The notes under the pieces were generated by a model. It worked only from the letters and a program-made list of their open reading frames with translations. It made no database searches and was not told the DNA's origin. Below are positions 12,901 to 22,301 of a DNA stretch of 64,000 bases, in pieces. Location: positions 21,330,890 through 21,394,889 of the forward strand of contig OU342817.1 of NCBI GenBank assembly GCA_910591455.2, in the 5' to 3' direction. Made by a program: the position numbers and the translations under genes. How positions within the stretch are numbered: the stretch's first letter is position 1; the number at the start of each line of letters is the position of its first letter. The DNA is from Pholis gunnellus. Its lineage: Eukaryota; Chordata; Actinopteri; Perciformes; Pholidae.

Positions 12901-15102
12901 ATCTCTACACATCTCAACATCTTGCCCTCAGTTCAGACTGGAGCGTTTGGTCTCGTGGTGGCGTTTCACATCGGTGCATTTAATAATGGCCACGGTATCT
13001 CAACATACGAGTCGTTTAGTAGCGCCAGCAGGAATAATGAACAAATAAGAGTTCGTCCATTCTTTGTTAAAAGCTCCGTTTTCATGGTCCACTTATCTTT
13101 TTAGAGCGCGCCATGTAAAATTATCCGACTTACTTCTCGCCTTCTCTCCGTCTCCCGTGTATGTGTGCAAATACAGATATTCGATTGGCTGAGTAGCTCA
13201 CATGAGATGATTTACAACGTATGTGATTGGTCGGTGTATTTCCTGGACGGCTGAACGAGTGCCGTAAAGGCTGGAAAAGCTGTGCAGGTTAAAATAGAAG
13301 CGTTCCGCCAAAATGTATAATTCTCAATTATCCATCAGTTATTCGTCCGGGTCCGGATAGGACAGCGTCTGGGTCCGGGTCCGGACCGCGGTCCGCCTAT
13401 TGGTGACCCCTGATATAGACTGTGTGTAAGAAGTGGACGTAGTCATTGTGACATGCCCCATTGGTTCGCCTTTACGAAGCCTTGAGTTCGTCGATTTCGC
13501 TGTCGCCATGGTGGAATATGGCTGTCGCCATCTTGTATTTTTTTGCAACCGATGAACGGAAGTTACTATATTTGGAATATGGAGGAGTGATGCCGGATGC
13601 ATCTCAGGTAGCGTCAGCAACCTGTCAATCACAGTAGCCCCGCCCTAAAGCATCCCCTGCTTTATGGTCTGTGTGACTCTAAATGGACCATCGTTTACTA
13701 AATGAACATCATGCTATATTGAAGACTTGAAACTAGAGATTGAGACCATAAACTCATGTTTACAATGTTTACTGAGGTAATAAATCAAGAGAGAAGTAGA
13801 GTCATTTTCTCATAGACTTCTATACAACCAGAGGAGTCGCCCCCTGGTGGACATTAGAGAGAATGCAGCTTTAACACACGAAGCATCGGCTTTACTCAGC
13901 AGAAAAGGAGATTGCCATCTGGTTCATACAACGATGCCAGACAAATGAGTCGACTTGAACACAGTGGAGTTGACGGACTGATAAATCGTTCCGGCTCTAA
14001 TAAGCGTACCTCGATCCAAAGGGCACAAGGCACTGAATGGGTTGATTATTATGAGAATGACGTATATCATATACTCGAGAACTGAACCCCAGAGATTCTG
14101 GAACATCGAGTGATTAACTGAACAGAGCTATTTAATGTGACACAGATCAAGTGTAGAGACTTTTTGCAGACTTGCACATTACCTGATGTTTTCCTCGTGC
14201 GACACATTCTCAGTGCAGACGAACGCCACATGAATGTCTTCTCTACCCACAGCATCTTCTACGGAGATCTGACTCACACCCTGCTGAGGGTCCAAGCTTC
14301 TCCTGTTGACAAAAACACTGTCAGCTTGATAATGACAGGAATGCTACTTTGATCAAAGACATTGGCGTCTTTCACGATATAGATAAAATTGCTCCTACCA
14401 TTTCACAAACAGTATGTGGTGAAATAGCTCCATTTTGAAAAAGCCAGATAGGGTTTGTCCATATTAATGTACTGTATTAATAAAATAGCGGGTCTGGGTA
14501 AATACAATATACTGTACTTGTTTTAAGTACTAGTTCTAAGACTATTTTGGACCGTAAACTACAATGATGGAATCACAGTTGGTAGTTTATTTGGCCCACC
14601 TAGATAAAAAATAATGCAATCCAACAGCCCTGCAATAAATTAAGTTTTATTATGTTTTTGTATCTAACTATAAAGCCATGAATCTCTGTAATGTGTGTCC
14701 TTCTCATATTTAGAGAACTGTTCAGTCACTCTATTTCACACTTGGCTGGTGTATTGCTGGACACACAAGGACGTGCAGTGTTGAAGTTGGAGCAATTTGG
14801 ACACGTTCAAGATAAACTTTTTAAAAAACAAGCGCTCTGTGCCACATCAGGGCTTCAGGCCTCAGCTCACTGACTGCAGCTTCCCCTTGCTGCCGGATGA
14901 ACGAACGATAAAACCGCCTCTGCATGGCTAGGACAGTAATGCTCGTGTTTATCTGTGCATGCTGACAGCCGTGTGTAGGTTACCTGGATATAAACCCTCT
15001 GACATTGACTTCTACTGCAGGACTGCCAAGAAGAGGAGCCAACATGTCTCTGATCCTAACCCAGCCTGCTGTTCCGATGCCGACAACCACCGCCCCAAAC
15101 AT
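6157..15102 (-). CDS. blvra: Biliverdin reductase A, complete coding region (6 exons)
   Basis: Cytosolic NAD(P)H-dependent enzyme that reduces biliverdin IX-alpha to bilirubin in haem breakdown. Coding exons in transcript order: 15102-14984, 14302-14183, 8388-8291, 7641-7534, 7282-7114 and 6412-6157 (stop TAA 6159-6157). They splice in frame to 870 nt, 289 aa, close to the 296 aa of the human enzyme. The Rossmann motif GIGTAG is at residues 8-13, the EYP motif at 92-94 (its Tyr is the residue studied in mammals), and LHEEHIELL and FSGIARLTWLVELFGELS follow. The C-terminus keeps a His-Cys...Cys pattern (HCLQLAERIRELC). The ATG is preceded by a 3' splice site (ttcag|tcagaATG), so the 5' UTR begins in an upstream exon. 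The intron between 14183 and 8388 is swollen by nested transposons. The adjacent coa1 is transcribed divergently. Confidence 0.95.
7890..8210 (+). repeat. Possible degenerate LINE fragment
   Basis: A segment in a blvra intron resembles the degenerate C-terminal/3' part of fish L2/Rex-type LINEs. It has phrases such as 'ctggctccacaatgaggga' and 'tcttcagactgcacc', like the common wording '...gtggaac...tcttcagacggcacct'. It includes a poly-C run near 8041-8053. No intact frame exists. The call rests on remembered family wording and is weak. Confidence 0.3.
8700..9779. other. blvra intron, no feature recognised
   Basis: AT-rich intronic sequence between blvra exon 3 and the left edge of the hAT element at 9788. 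No ORF of note or clear element was recognised. Confidence 0.5.
9891..9945. repeat. (TA)n microsatellite
   Basis: A pure TA run of 55 bp just inside the left end of the hAT element. It ends abruptly at a GC-rich block. The ORFs encoding IYIYIY in both directions here are artefacts of this run. Confidence 0.97.
9946..10070. other. GC-rich block inside hAT element
   Basis: About 125 bp rich in CpG (cgcgagcagcgatgaacggg onward) directly adjoining the TA run, in otherwise AT-rich surroundings. It may be a GC-rich subterminal region of the hAT element. No function can be assigned. Confidence 0.5.
10180..12810. repeat. Modular interspersed repeat within the hAT element (interrupted)
   Basis: The phrase 'taggaggagttcg' recurs near 10508, 11020 and 11202, with a variant near 10711. 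The phrase 'aggtggcgctatgag' or close variants recurs near 10251 and 10760. These are internal modules of a repeat family I have seen in fish and amphibian genomes. It appears to end near 12805 with '...agaataacaatagggccttcgctgg...gggccctaattaat'. It is split by the hAT element at 11457-12647: the wording 'gaggtgtgcaaatttgg' resumes directly after that element. It is non-coding, and its class is uncertain. Confidence 0.55.
11457..12647. mobile_element. Non-autonomous hAT element, TAGTGCTGGGCGG ends (inner layer)
   Basis: A 1191-bp element beginning TAGTGCTGGGCGGTAT and ending with the inverse ATACCGCCCAGCACTA. Flanking octamers are atgagagg (11449-11456) and ctgagagg (12648-12655), matching at 7 of 8 positions, as expected for an aged hAT duplication. 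No transposase frame is present. Its interior shares a segment with the outer hAT element (see findings). It is inserted within the repeat that is itself inside the 9788-13412 element. Confidence 0.85.
13421..13870. repeat. Dispersed fish repeat, copy A
   Basis: The portion from about 13620 to 13855 matches, in reverse complement and at high identity, sequence at about 60915-61150 in a cntnap2 intron. Shared landmarks are 'aaactcatgtttacaatg', 'gaagtagagtcattttctc' and 'gagtcgccccctggtgg'. This is an abundant non-coding interspersed repeat in percomorph genomes. The outer hAT element lies immediately upstream and may have landed in or beside it. Confidence 0.75.
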
Positions 15103-16364
15103 TCTGACTGAAAAACAAAGAAAGAGAAGAGATGGAGAGTAAAGTGGGTTAAACCTGGTGACCCGGACATCAGAAATATAATTATGGATAGCCAAGTGAA
15201 CCCTGTTCAAACCATTTTATCTCATAACTTTCCCATTTGGTAAATCATATGTGGGTAAAACTAGCAGAGAAATGAAAACAAGTATAGCAGAGCATCATAG
15301 CAACATCAGGCTCAACAATATGACAATCCTCAGCTGACCATTTCTTAAAATAGTATCATCTTATTTCATCTCTGCTCATGCTGAACTAAAGGGAGCACTG
15401 CAACAGGATTATGTGAGACTGTGGTGGTGGACCTCTTACCCTCTTCTGTAAAGTGAAATACATCAACCTGGTGCACTTTGACAGCGAAATGAAATCATAT
15501 ATCTATCAAGATCTTTGTGCTCTTGTACTCTTACAATTTAATCATAAACATGAAAGTGTGAGGAATTTATTGTTTTTGAAGATGGTTATAAGATTATTGT
15601 GCCGTGTGATCGCATTGTTTTCAGTGGCTGATTAGACACTTCAGGACGTGGCCAGGTTGGGATAACGTTACTGCTATGCTCACAAAGTTTAGTCTCCTCT
15701 TTAAATTAAGAACATATTAAAACATTTTATATATCTTTTTTTTCGCCGTGTTGATGATTTTCAGTTTTACAATACAAGATAAAACGTCTAAAAAGTGCTG
15801 GTATCCACCCTCAATTAAAAACCTGAAATCATAAAGTGCACACGACACATCCAGTTCACCAAAGCCTTTAGTGTAACACACTGCGGGCAGGAGGGACCGT
15901 CCAGAGCCACCTTGAAATGTCTGTTTAGCGACATTTTGCTGAGAGTGCATTCAATGAGAACTATACACGTTACACAACGTGTAGCTAGCTCCTGATAACC
16001 TCACAATACATTACTCTGTAGGTCCAACCCAGAAACAAAGAAATTAAAGCATTTTAACAGGAAGGCAAAGTTTATTGACTGCAGCTGTTACTTCAGCAAT
16101 CTACGATAACAATGTATGATATCATAATGTGGATAATAATGTCATATATTAGAGCACAGCTGGTGCCCTCTCGTTTTTACTGCTGAGTCCGACTTTAAAT
16201 CAGAAAGACAAACCAGCCAGCAGTGTCCACGCGGACCCCGGTACCGTGAGGACTCCGTACCAACGTGAACGGGGACAGTTAGAAGTGACTTCCAGCGAGC
16301 GGAGTAAGCTTAAAGGTGCATTTTGTTCGTCGACGTTCAGCAGGAAACGTCGCTGTTCGCTTAC
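15103..16364 (-). other. Predicted first intron of blvra
   Basis: Lies between the 3' splice site just upstream of the blvra ATG and the predicted donor at 16364/16363 on the minus strand. No other gene or element was recognised; several 60-80 aa ORFs are chance. Confidence 0.5.
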
Positions 16365-16660
16365 CTGGTTTTCACAGAACTCGTTCGCAACTCACAGGAA
16401 GAAGAGTTCTAGCTGTTGCTGTTGTCCGTCGGTAGAGGTTTCCTCGCTGGAGATGACATAACAGGTAGCTCGCGCTTGCCTAACAATCAGCCGGGGCGAG
16501 AGGGTTAGGCACGCGGAGTGTTTCACCAACCCAGCCGGCCGTGGTTATATCACTTTCACGCGCACGCGCGCCTCGCGCCGGCTTCACTACGGCGAATAGT
16601 GATGTTTGAGGCGCGCTCGCTGTGCTGCAGCGGTGACACCGGCCTATTGCTGGGAAAGGG
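16365..16660 (-). promoter_or_regulatory. blvra non-coding exon 1 and CpG-rich promoter region
   Basis: On the minus strand a good donor (ccag|gtaagcg) ends at 16365. It would splice to the acceptor just before the blvra ATG at 15102. Upstream, 16540-16640 is dense in CpG (gcgcacgcgcgcctcgcgcc), typical of a housekeeping promoter. The exact transcription start cannot be read from the sequence. Confidence 0.55.
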
Positions 16661-17099
16661 GCGGAGCTGGGTTTTTTAGGTTCTTCTTCACTAATAGGCC
16701 AAACTGAATAATCAGTTCAATTTATGAATTCAATAATGGGTGTAAGAGCCATTTTGATAGTTTGTTTTGTACAACCTCCCACCACTTGGGGGCGTACTGC
16801 CGGTGTGAATTAGGGCACAGGTTATTATAATCAGTGGGGTCATTGGATACAGGTGTAGCAAACAGATTTTTGGCCATGCAACAGTTAATGAAGATAAAGG
16901 TTATGATTTCTTTAGTATATGTGGAAGAGATGGATTCATATAGAGAAAGTGGTTGCCCTCTGTTTATGTTCCTGTTCCTAAAATAAAATACATTGGAAAC
17001 TGGACTTATTTATTTGGCAACAAATCAGCCACCGTGGTGACTTTGAGAAGCAACGGTCACTACAATGGGTGGTACCAAAAGAACCATAGTCGTTGTAAT

Positions 17100-17425
17100 G
17101 TTTCCGTTATTATTATACTTACTACTCTCATTATATGAATAATTTCTGTCATATGCATTGAATGTGTTGTTACTCTGTTATGTTGTTCATTCTACACATG
17201 ACATCTATCACACTTCTGTCCATCCTGATTGGATCATCCTTGCTCTCTCTAAGGTCTCTCCCTCTTTTCTCAGCGTTAAAGGGTTTTTTTGGGGGGAGTT
17301 TTTCCTGTTCCGATGTGTCCCCTCCCGGGACAGAGGATGTCGCATGTGTACAGATTGTAAAGCCCTCTGAGGCACATTTGTGATTTTAGGCTATACAAAA
17401 TAAATTAACTTTAATTGAATTGAAT
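17100..17425 (+). mobile_element. LINE 3' end (L2-like), 5'-truncated
   Basis: The segment carries wording typical of fish L2-type LINE 3' tails: 'ggttttttt...gggagtttttcctg', 'tgtaaagccctctgaggca', 'ttaggctatacaaaataaatt', ending in a TTGAA-type short repeat at 17410-17425. It has no coding capacity and is a dead, 5'-truncated copy. Confidence 0.65.
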
Positions 17426-17429
17426 GCAA

Positions 17430-18860
17430 TAACCCTGTACCAAATGATGTACTGTACTTACGAATGTACGTTATTGTTTATCAAACTGCTTGAAGCATAC
17501 TTGACCAAGCTGATTCTGATTCTGAATATGTCTTTGTTACATATATGAAAGTTTCGCCAAGTCATTAACCAACCATTTTTTTAAATGTATTTGTTGTACC
17601 AGAAACAACGTGTTAAGAAAAAAATCATACAGTCAACTCATTGCTTCTTCTAAGATCATGAAGAATCAGTTTGAGACCCACCCATGGAGTTCTCTGGGCT
17701 GGAAACAGATAAGAAATATAAGCTCCCCTCCCCTCTGGTGTTTGAAGTGAGGCTGGAGTTTTGGGGGGTGCGTGCATTAAGTTTAATTTATCTGACATTG
17801 TTCAAGTATGATGAACAATGTCATGATTAGGGGTATTGCCTCGTTTCATCGGCCTACTTGTGCGCATGCAAATGTGTCCTGAAAAGGTCTGGAATTTCTC
17901 AAAAGTAAAGCAAATTGAAAGCATGTTTTATATGTTATCACTATTATCAATAAGCATTGTAATACAGGCCCGTGTTGTGAGCAGATTACACATGTGCACC
18001 CTGGAGACTGTCGTATTGAAAATGCTGTTAATATAAAGCCTACTATATATTTGTCAAACCTTTGTTTCCATTCCTTCCAAGAGTTGCTATGGTAGTATTC
18101 TATAAATAACAAGACTCATTTTGTTTTACAAAACCAGAGGATAATCCAGCAAAATTATTTGTATTTATTTATTAATGTAGAATACTTAAACGTGCGAACA
18201 GTAAATTAACTTGAAGAACTCTTTGTACAGTCACACGTCTCAACACTTGCCTGTAACATTCACCCAAATAGTTTAAGAAGCCTTTATTAAATAAAGGAAT
18301 TGATCATTTAATGAATCATTACAGATAATTCCATTGTTCGCCCATATGCAGTTTATTCACGATCATCTGTGGGAAAGTGGCGGAAATATGACTTAATAAC
18401 AGTTATGTATTATGTTCATCTAGGCTATTTCTATCTATTTAATTTAGCTCTCCTTAAATCAATCGCTGACAGTCACCCAACTTTTATTTTCTCTGTTTCC
18501 GACTCTCGACTCCCTTTACCCTTCTGTCACTTCTACCTGCAGTCTGCCTCAGGGACCTAACCAACACCTGGGAAAAGGACTTAAAATGATATGAATATGA
18601 ATGGGACCGCATGGCGATATATCACGTTACCTTGATAACACCAAACATGTTCTGTGCAATGGCTTTTTTTAATTTTACTTTTTTACTCCCAAGTTTGAAC
18701 ATCTTTCAGGCTCTTGCCTTCTGATACGAGAAGTGATTGTCACATTTAGTTGTTGTGTCAAAATAGCTTTAATAAGCAAAACTTAGAATGCTTGCATTCC
18801 TCCGCTGTCCTGTTTTTTTATGTACCATCTTAAATCCTGTGTAAATGATATATGTCAGCC
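17430..18860. other. Intergenic, no feature recognised
   Basis: AT-rich spacer between blvra and coa1. No convincing ORF, RNA gene or named element was recognised. Confidence 0.5.
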
Positions 18861-18869
18861 TAAACACTA

Positions 18870-19370
18870 GGCATGGGTATGGTTAGGATTTTATCGATAA
18901 TAGTACTCTTTTCGATACTCTTATTGGTTCTTTTTGATTATTTTGTGAGAGAAAAAGACAATTAATACAGAAAATAATTGACATTGCTTTATTATTCTTG
19001 TAAACAAATAGTACATTACAATACATTTGCAGCTAAACAATTAGCCCAGTGATTATCTTTCATTGATTATCCTGTTCTTCTGAAAATGAACGTTTCTGCA
19101 GATTGACGTTCTGCTTGTTGGTCACATGTTGTGATAAACTGCTGCTGTTTCCTCACTTACTTGTGAGGGTTTTGTTTGTGACAGAGATTTGTCAGCATCT
19201 ACTGGAGTAAAATGTAGCCACACTTTGGATCTTTTTCTTCTCTCTGCCATGATGTGAGTCTCAGGCTGTTCTGAGCTGGAGTCAAAGACAAAGAGACAGT
19301 TAGAGGAGGTTTGAGACTAACGCCGGAACTTCTAAAGTACCGATAGCAGAACCGTTAACTTCGGACCACA
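18870..19370. mobile_element. Possible degraded hAT-like non-autonomous element
   Basis: Starts near 'ggcatgggtatggttaggattttatcgataatagtactc' wording typical of a fish hAT family and ends near 'taaagtaccgatagcagaaccg', a rough inverse. Neither exact ends nor a target duplication could be defined. Family wording is from memory. Confidence 0.35.
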
Positions 19371-19639
19371 TTGCTACTAAACACCCATGTGCTGACCTCT
19401 TTGTTCACCTTATTCTGGCTTTCCCCTGGCAACCCAGTGTTACAACGCTATGAATTGTGGGTAATTCCCTCAGGCAAAGTCTACAGAAATGTGGACTTAC
19501 AGAAAGTGTGCATAAAGGGCTCAAAACGGCAGCGAGGAAACTCTAAAACGCTTGACGATTGACAGCAGGCCAGCCCTAAACCCTCCGGGACTTTCAAGGA
19601 ACTTGCATGAAAGTCTGTGAGTCAGTGGGAGTGGCCATT

Positions 19640-20280
19640 GGGATTGGGCCACATTCACCTTTTCCCTCTGTCTATCATGATCTGAGTGAGGCCTTCATTT
19701 AGGAAGAAAGCTCTTTGTCTGCCTCTACACAGTCCTTACACTGCGCTGTTGACTTGCTCCCCGGGGGTCCTGCCTTCCAGTGGTCTATGCATCATGTCCC
19801 GTCTTGAGAGAGGTAGTGGGGAGGCCGTTGGTGTAGGGTTTTTCTTCGTTGCCATAAAAGACCTTTCCCCACGTCCCTGTATTGACCGAGGTCTCAATAA
19901 CATCAAAGTGAGAAATGAATCCCCTCTTCCTCATATCAACTTGAACCCTCAAGGAGCCACAGTCTGACTACCACCTGATCAGAATCAGAGCTCAAGACGA
20001 TATTCTGATTTTCTGCTGCATCATCAACTCGTTTTGCATGTAAGACAGGTGCTTTAAAGACTCATGGAGAACAAACTGCATCAAAGCAGAGACATGTGAA
20101 GATTAATTCAGTCTTTATCCATCGCCGAGAGCAGGCGGGGGCCTAAGGATTCTGAGAAGTGGAGGCAGTGGCCCAAACCAACTACAGTTAAACAGCTTCC
20201 GCTTCCTTGGCTTCGCCAATTCTACTGCCGCTTCATGAGAGACTTCAGCAGAATGGCTGCCCTCACCTTTCTGTGATGTT
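19640..20280 (+). pseudogene. Ty3/Gypsy retrotransposon reverse transcriptase, degenerate fragment
   Basis: The 19686-19967 frame resembles the start of a Gypsy reverse transcriptase: YTALLTCSPGVLPSSG, then VGFFFVAIKDLSPRPCIDRGLNNI, in place of the usual GFFFV...LRPCIDYRGLN. Near 20150-20275 a second block reads WPKPTTVKQL in one frame, with FYCRFMRDFSRMAAL after a frame change, as in the thumb/connection region. The middle, including the catalytic YxDD block, is absent. No LTRs were found next to it. It is a dead remnant. Confidence 0.75.
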
Positions 20281-20919
20281 TCATAACCAGTTGAAAGTAA
20301 CTCTAACTTGACCGAAAACCAGCCCTAAGGCTAGGAAAAGAAAAGTGATCTTTCTGGTACTATCGTTGAAGCCTTAGTTGTACTAGCTTACTGTTTAGCT
20401 GACGCTTAATACATTTGTTATTGTTCACTGGTTGCATTATAGCCTACTAGCAGGTATTGTATTCTCTTCAAATGATTGTGTGTGTAGCCTCTCCTCAATG
20501 ATAGATGATGATAAATGATAAAAGTAGAGATAGTGTGGGATTAGATCCTGTCCAAATATAAAAGCTGGGGGTTGTCTGGGACTCTTTAGGTAACACTCTG
20601 TAATGATGAACTAACCTTATGCTTTGTAATGATGCTGGTAGAAGGTATCTCTTCAGCACGTGCATAACTTAGGCAACAAAATAAAATGCAAATAAAAGTT
20701 ATTCAAAATGTTGATTCCCTTGTGATTGTGTCTGACGTTTCGGTAAAGGAGACTTGTATATATTTTGTATCATGTTTTTCATTTATTTTGCTGTTTCTTA
20801 TTATGAGTACAAACGGATTAATTGTTCTCTTGCATGTGCGATAGCATTTATAATAATATTCATGTAAAGTGAAACTTTCAATATAGTAGTACAGACACCG
20901 CCTTCCGGAACATCAGCGG

Positions 20920-21025
20920 CACACGCCTGAGTATTAACGGAGCGCACCCACATCCAATTGGCGACGATCCGTGTGACGTTTACGGATGTAAACAGAGCCG
21001 CGTCCTCTCGCCGCCTTAAAACAAG
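20920..21025 (+). promoter_or_regulatory. coa1 core promoter and non-coding exon 1 (predicted)
   Basis: CpG-rich segment with a CCAAT-type box (ccaattgg at 20954-20961) and a CRE half-site (tgacgt at 20974-20979). It ends with a donor, acaag|gtgaga, after 21025. The downstream coding exon begins with a UTR stretch after an acceptor at about 22290. The transcription start itself is not determinable from sequence. Confidence 0.5.
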
Positions 21026-22301
21026 GTGAGAATGTTTTCAGATTCCGTTTTTAGGTGAGCAACAACATTTGTTGGAAACGTGCGCGTTAAGAAACCCAAA
21101 CTCAAGAGAAGGCGTGTAGCAGGTAGACCACAGCTGCAGACACGAGCACAGCTTTGTGTCACATCAGAGATGACACTTTTCATCAGTGAACTTGAGTGAG
21201 ATTCAGCGAGATGACATGCCTCCTCAACAGCATGTGTATCAAATACAATGTTCTCTGATTATAAACAGACATGTGGATTCCAGGTAGCTGCTGTTCTGAA
21301 CCGGTTTAGTGAAAGCTCCGATGACCCTCAGGGTGTCTCTGGGAACCTAAACCCTGACTTTCTCTCATCCTGAACCATACGCTGTTATTCCCTCTTTGAT
21401 TCAGTCCCCAAAGGTCAGAATCTAAATCCTGGTTGGGTTAGTTTGTTGCTCAGAGAAATCTAAAGGTGCCTCTTTTATGAGTTGTCAGTCATTTCTATAA
21501 ACAGCATTTTGTCCTCAATTCAGTGCTTGAAGTGAAAAAAACAAGTGTCAGTATAATATAGCTTACTCCCCTTATTCACATATTAGGTGTGTATCAGCAA
21601 TCTCTTGTTACTTATTTCTACTTATGTATTATTTCATTAATCATGTCCTACTGAGTTGTGATTTTATTCTTAGATTATTAATCTTGGGTTATGCACATTC
21701 TGTAGTAGACCTATAGAATATAATAATCCTATAATATAATTCCAACATACTAATAATTCGAACTTTATTCAAATCCACATATTGTACAATATTGGCCAAC
21801 ATTTCAGAGCTTTCTTCAAGTTGTTTATTCCCAGAATCGTTCACTTTGATATCCAGACTTTAGATTGTTGGCTATTAGTCGCATGTTGTGCAACACAGTT
21901 TTAATCTAAAAACATTTTGTGTGATTGATAATAATAACGCTTATTTATAGAACACATATCAAAATGAGCATCAAAGTGTTTCACTGACAGACATAAAAAC
22001 AAACAAAAGATAACATACAATGCAGATACACACACATTTCCACATTAATCTATATTTAATTGAATTGTTTGACGTGACATCCACTGAGCTTTGAGTTGCT
22101 TTTTTAATGCCACAAACTCAATATGTATCAAAGAACTACAATTCCCTCTCCACTGATAAAGAACTTATTCTCAGTTACTTTTAGTTTGAGAACCGTTTCA
22201 TTGCTAATGATTCACAGTTCTTTGTCAAGAAGATCAAGTGAAACAGCTGTTCTGTGTTGTATGCATTGTTCCCATTAAAGTGACCAGACCAGGAAGAAGA
22301 G

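Larger units (their letters stand above)
9788..13412. mobile_element. hAT-superfamily element with perfect 8-bp target duplication (outer layer of a nest)
   Basis: The left end is CAGGGGTATTCAAT at 9788 and the right end is the inverse, ...ATTGGTGACCCCTG, ending at 13412. The flanking 8 bp are identical on both sides (ATATAGAC at 9780-9787 and 13413-13420). CAGGGGT ends with an 8-bp duplication are diagnostic of hAT elements. The 3625-bp span holds no transposase ORF, so it is non-autonomous. It has been enlarged by later insertions: a repeat around 10.2-12.8 kb and, within it, a second hAT element at 11457-12647. It lies in a blvra intron. Confidence 0.85.

Noticed and set aside
16246..16461. 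71-aa plus-strand ORF
   Set aside because: Antisense to the predicted blvra first exon; no recognisable domain.
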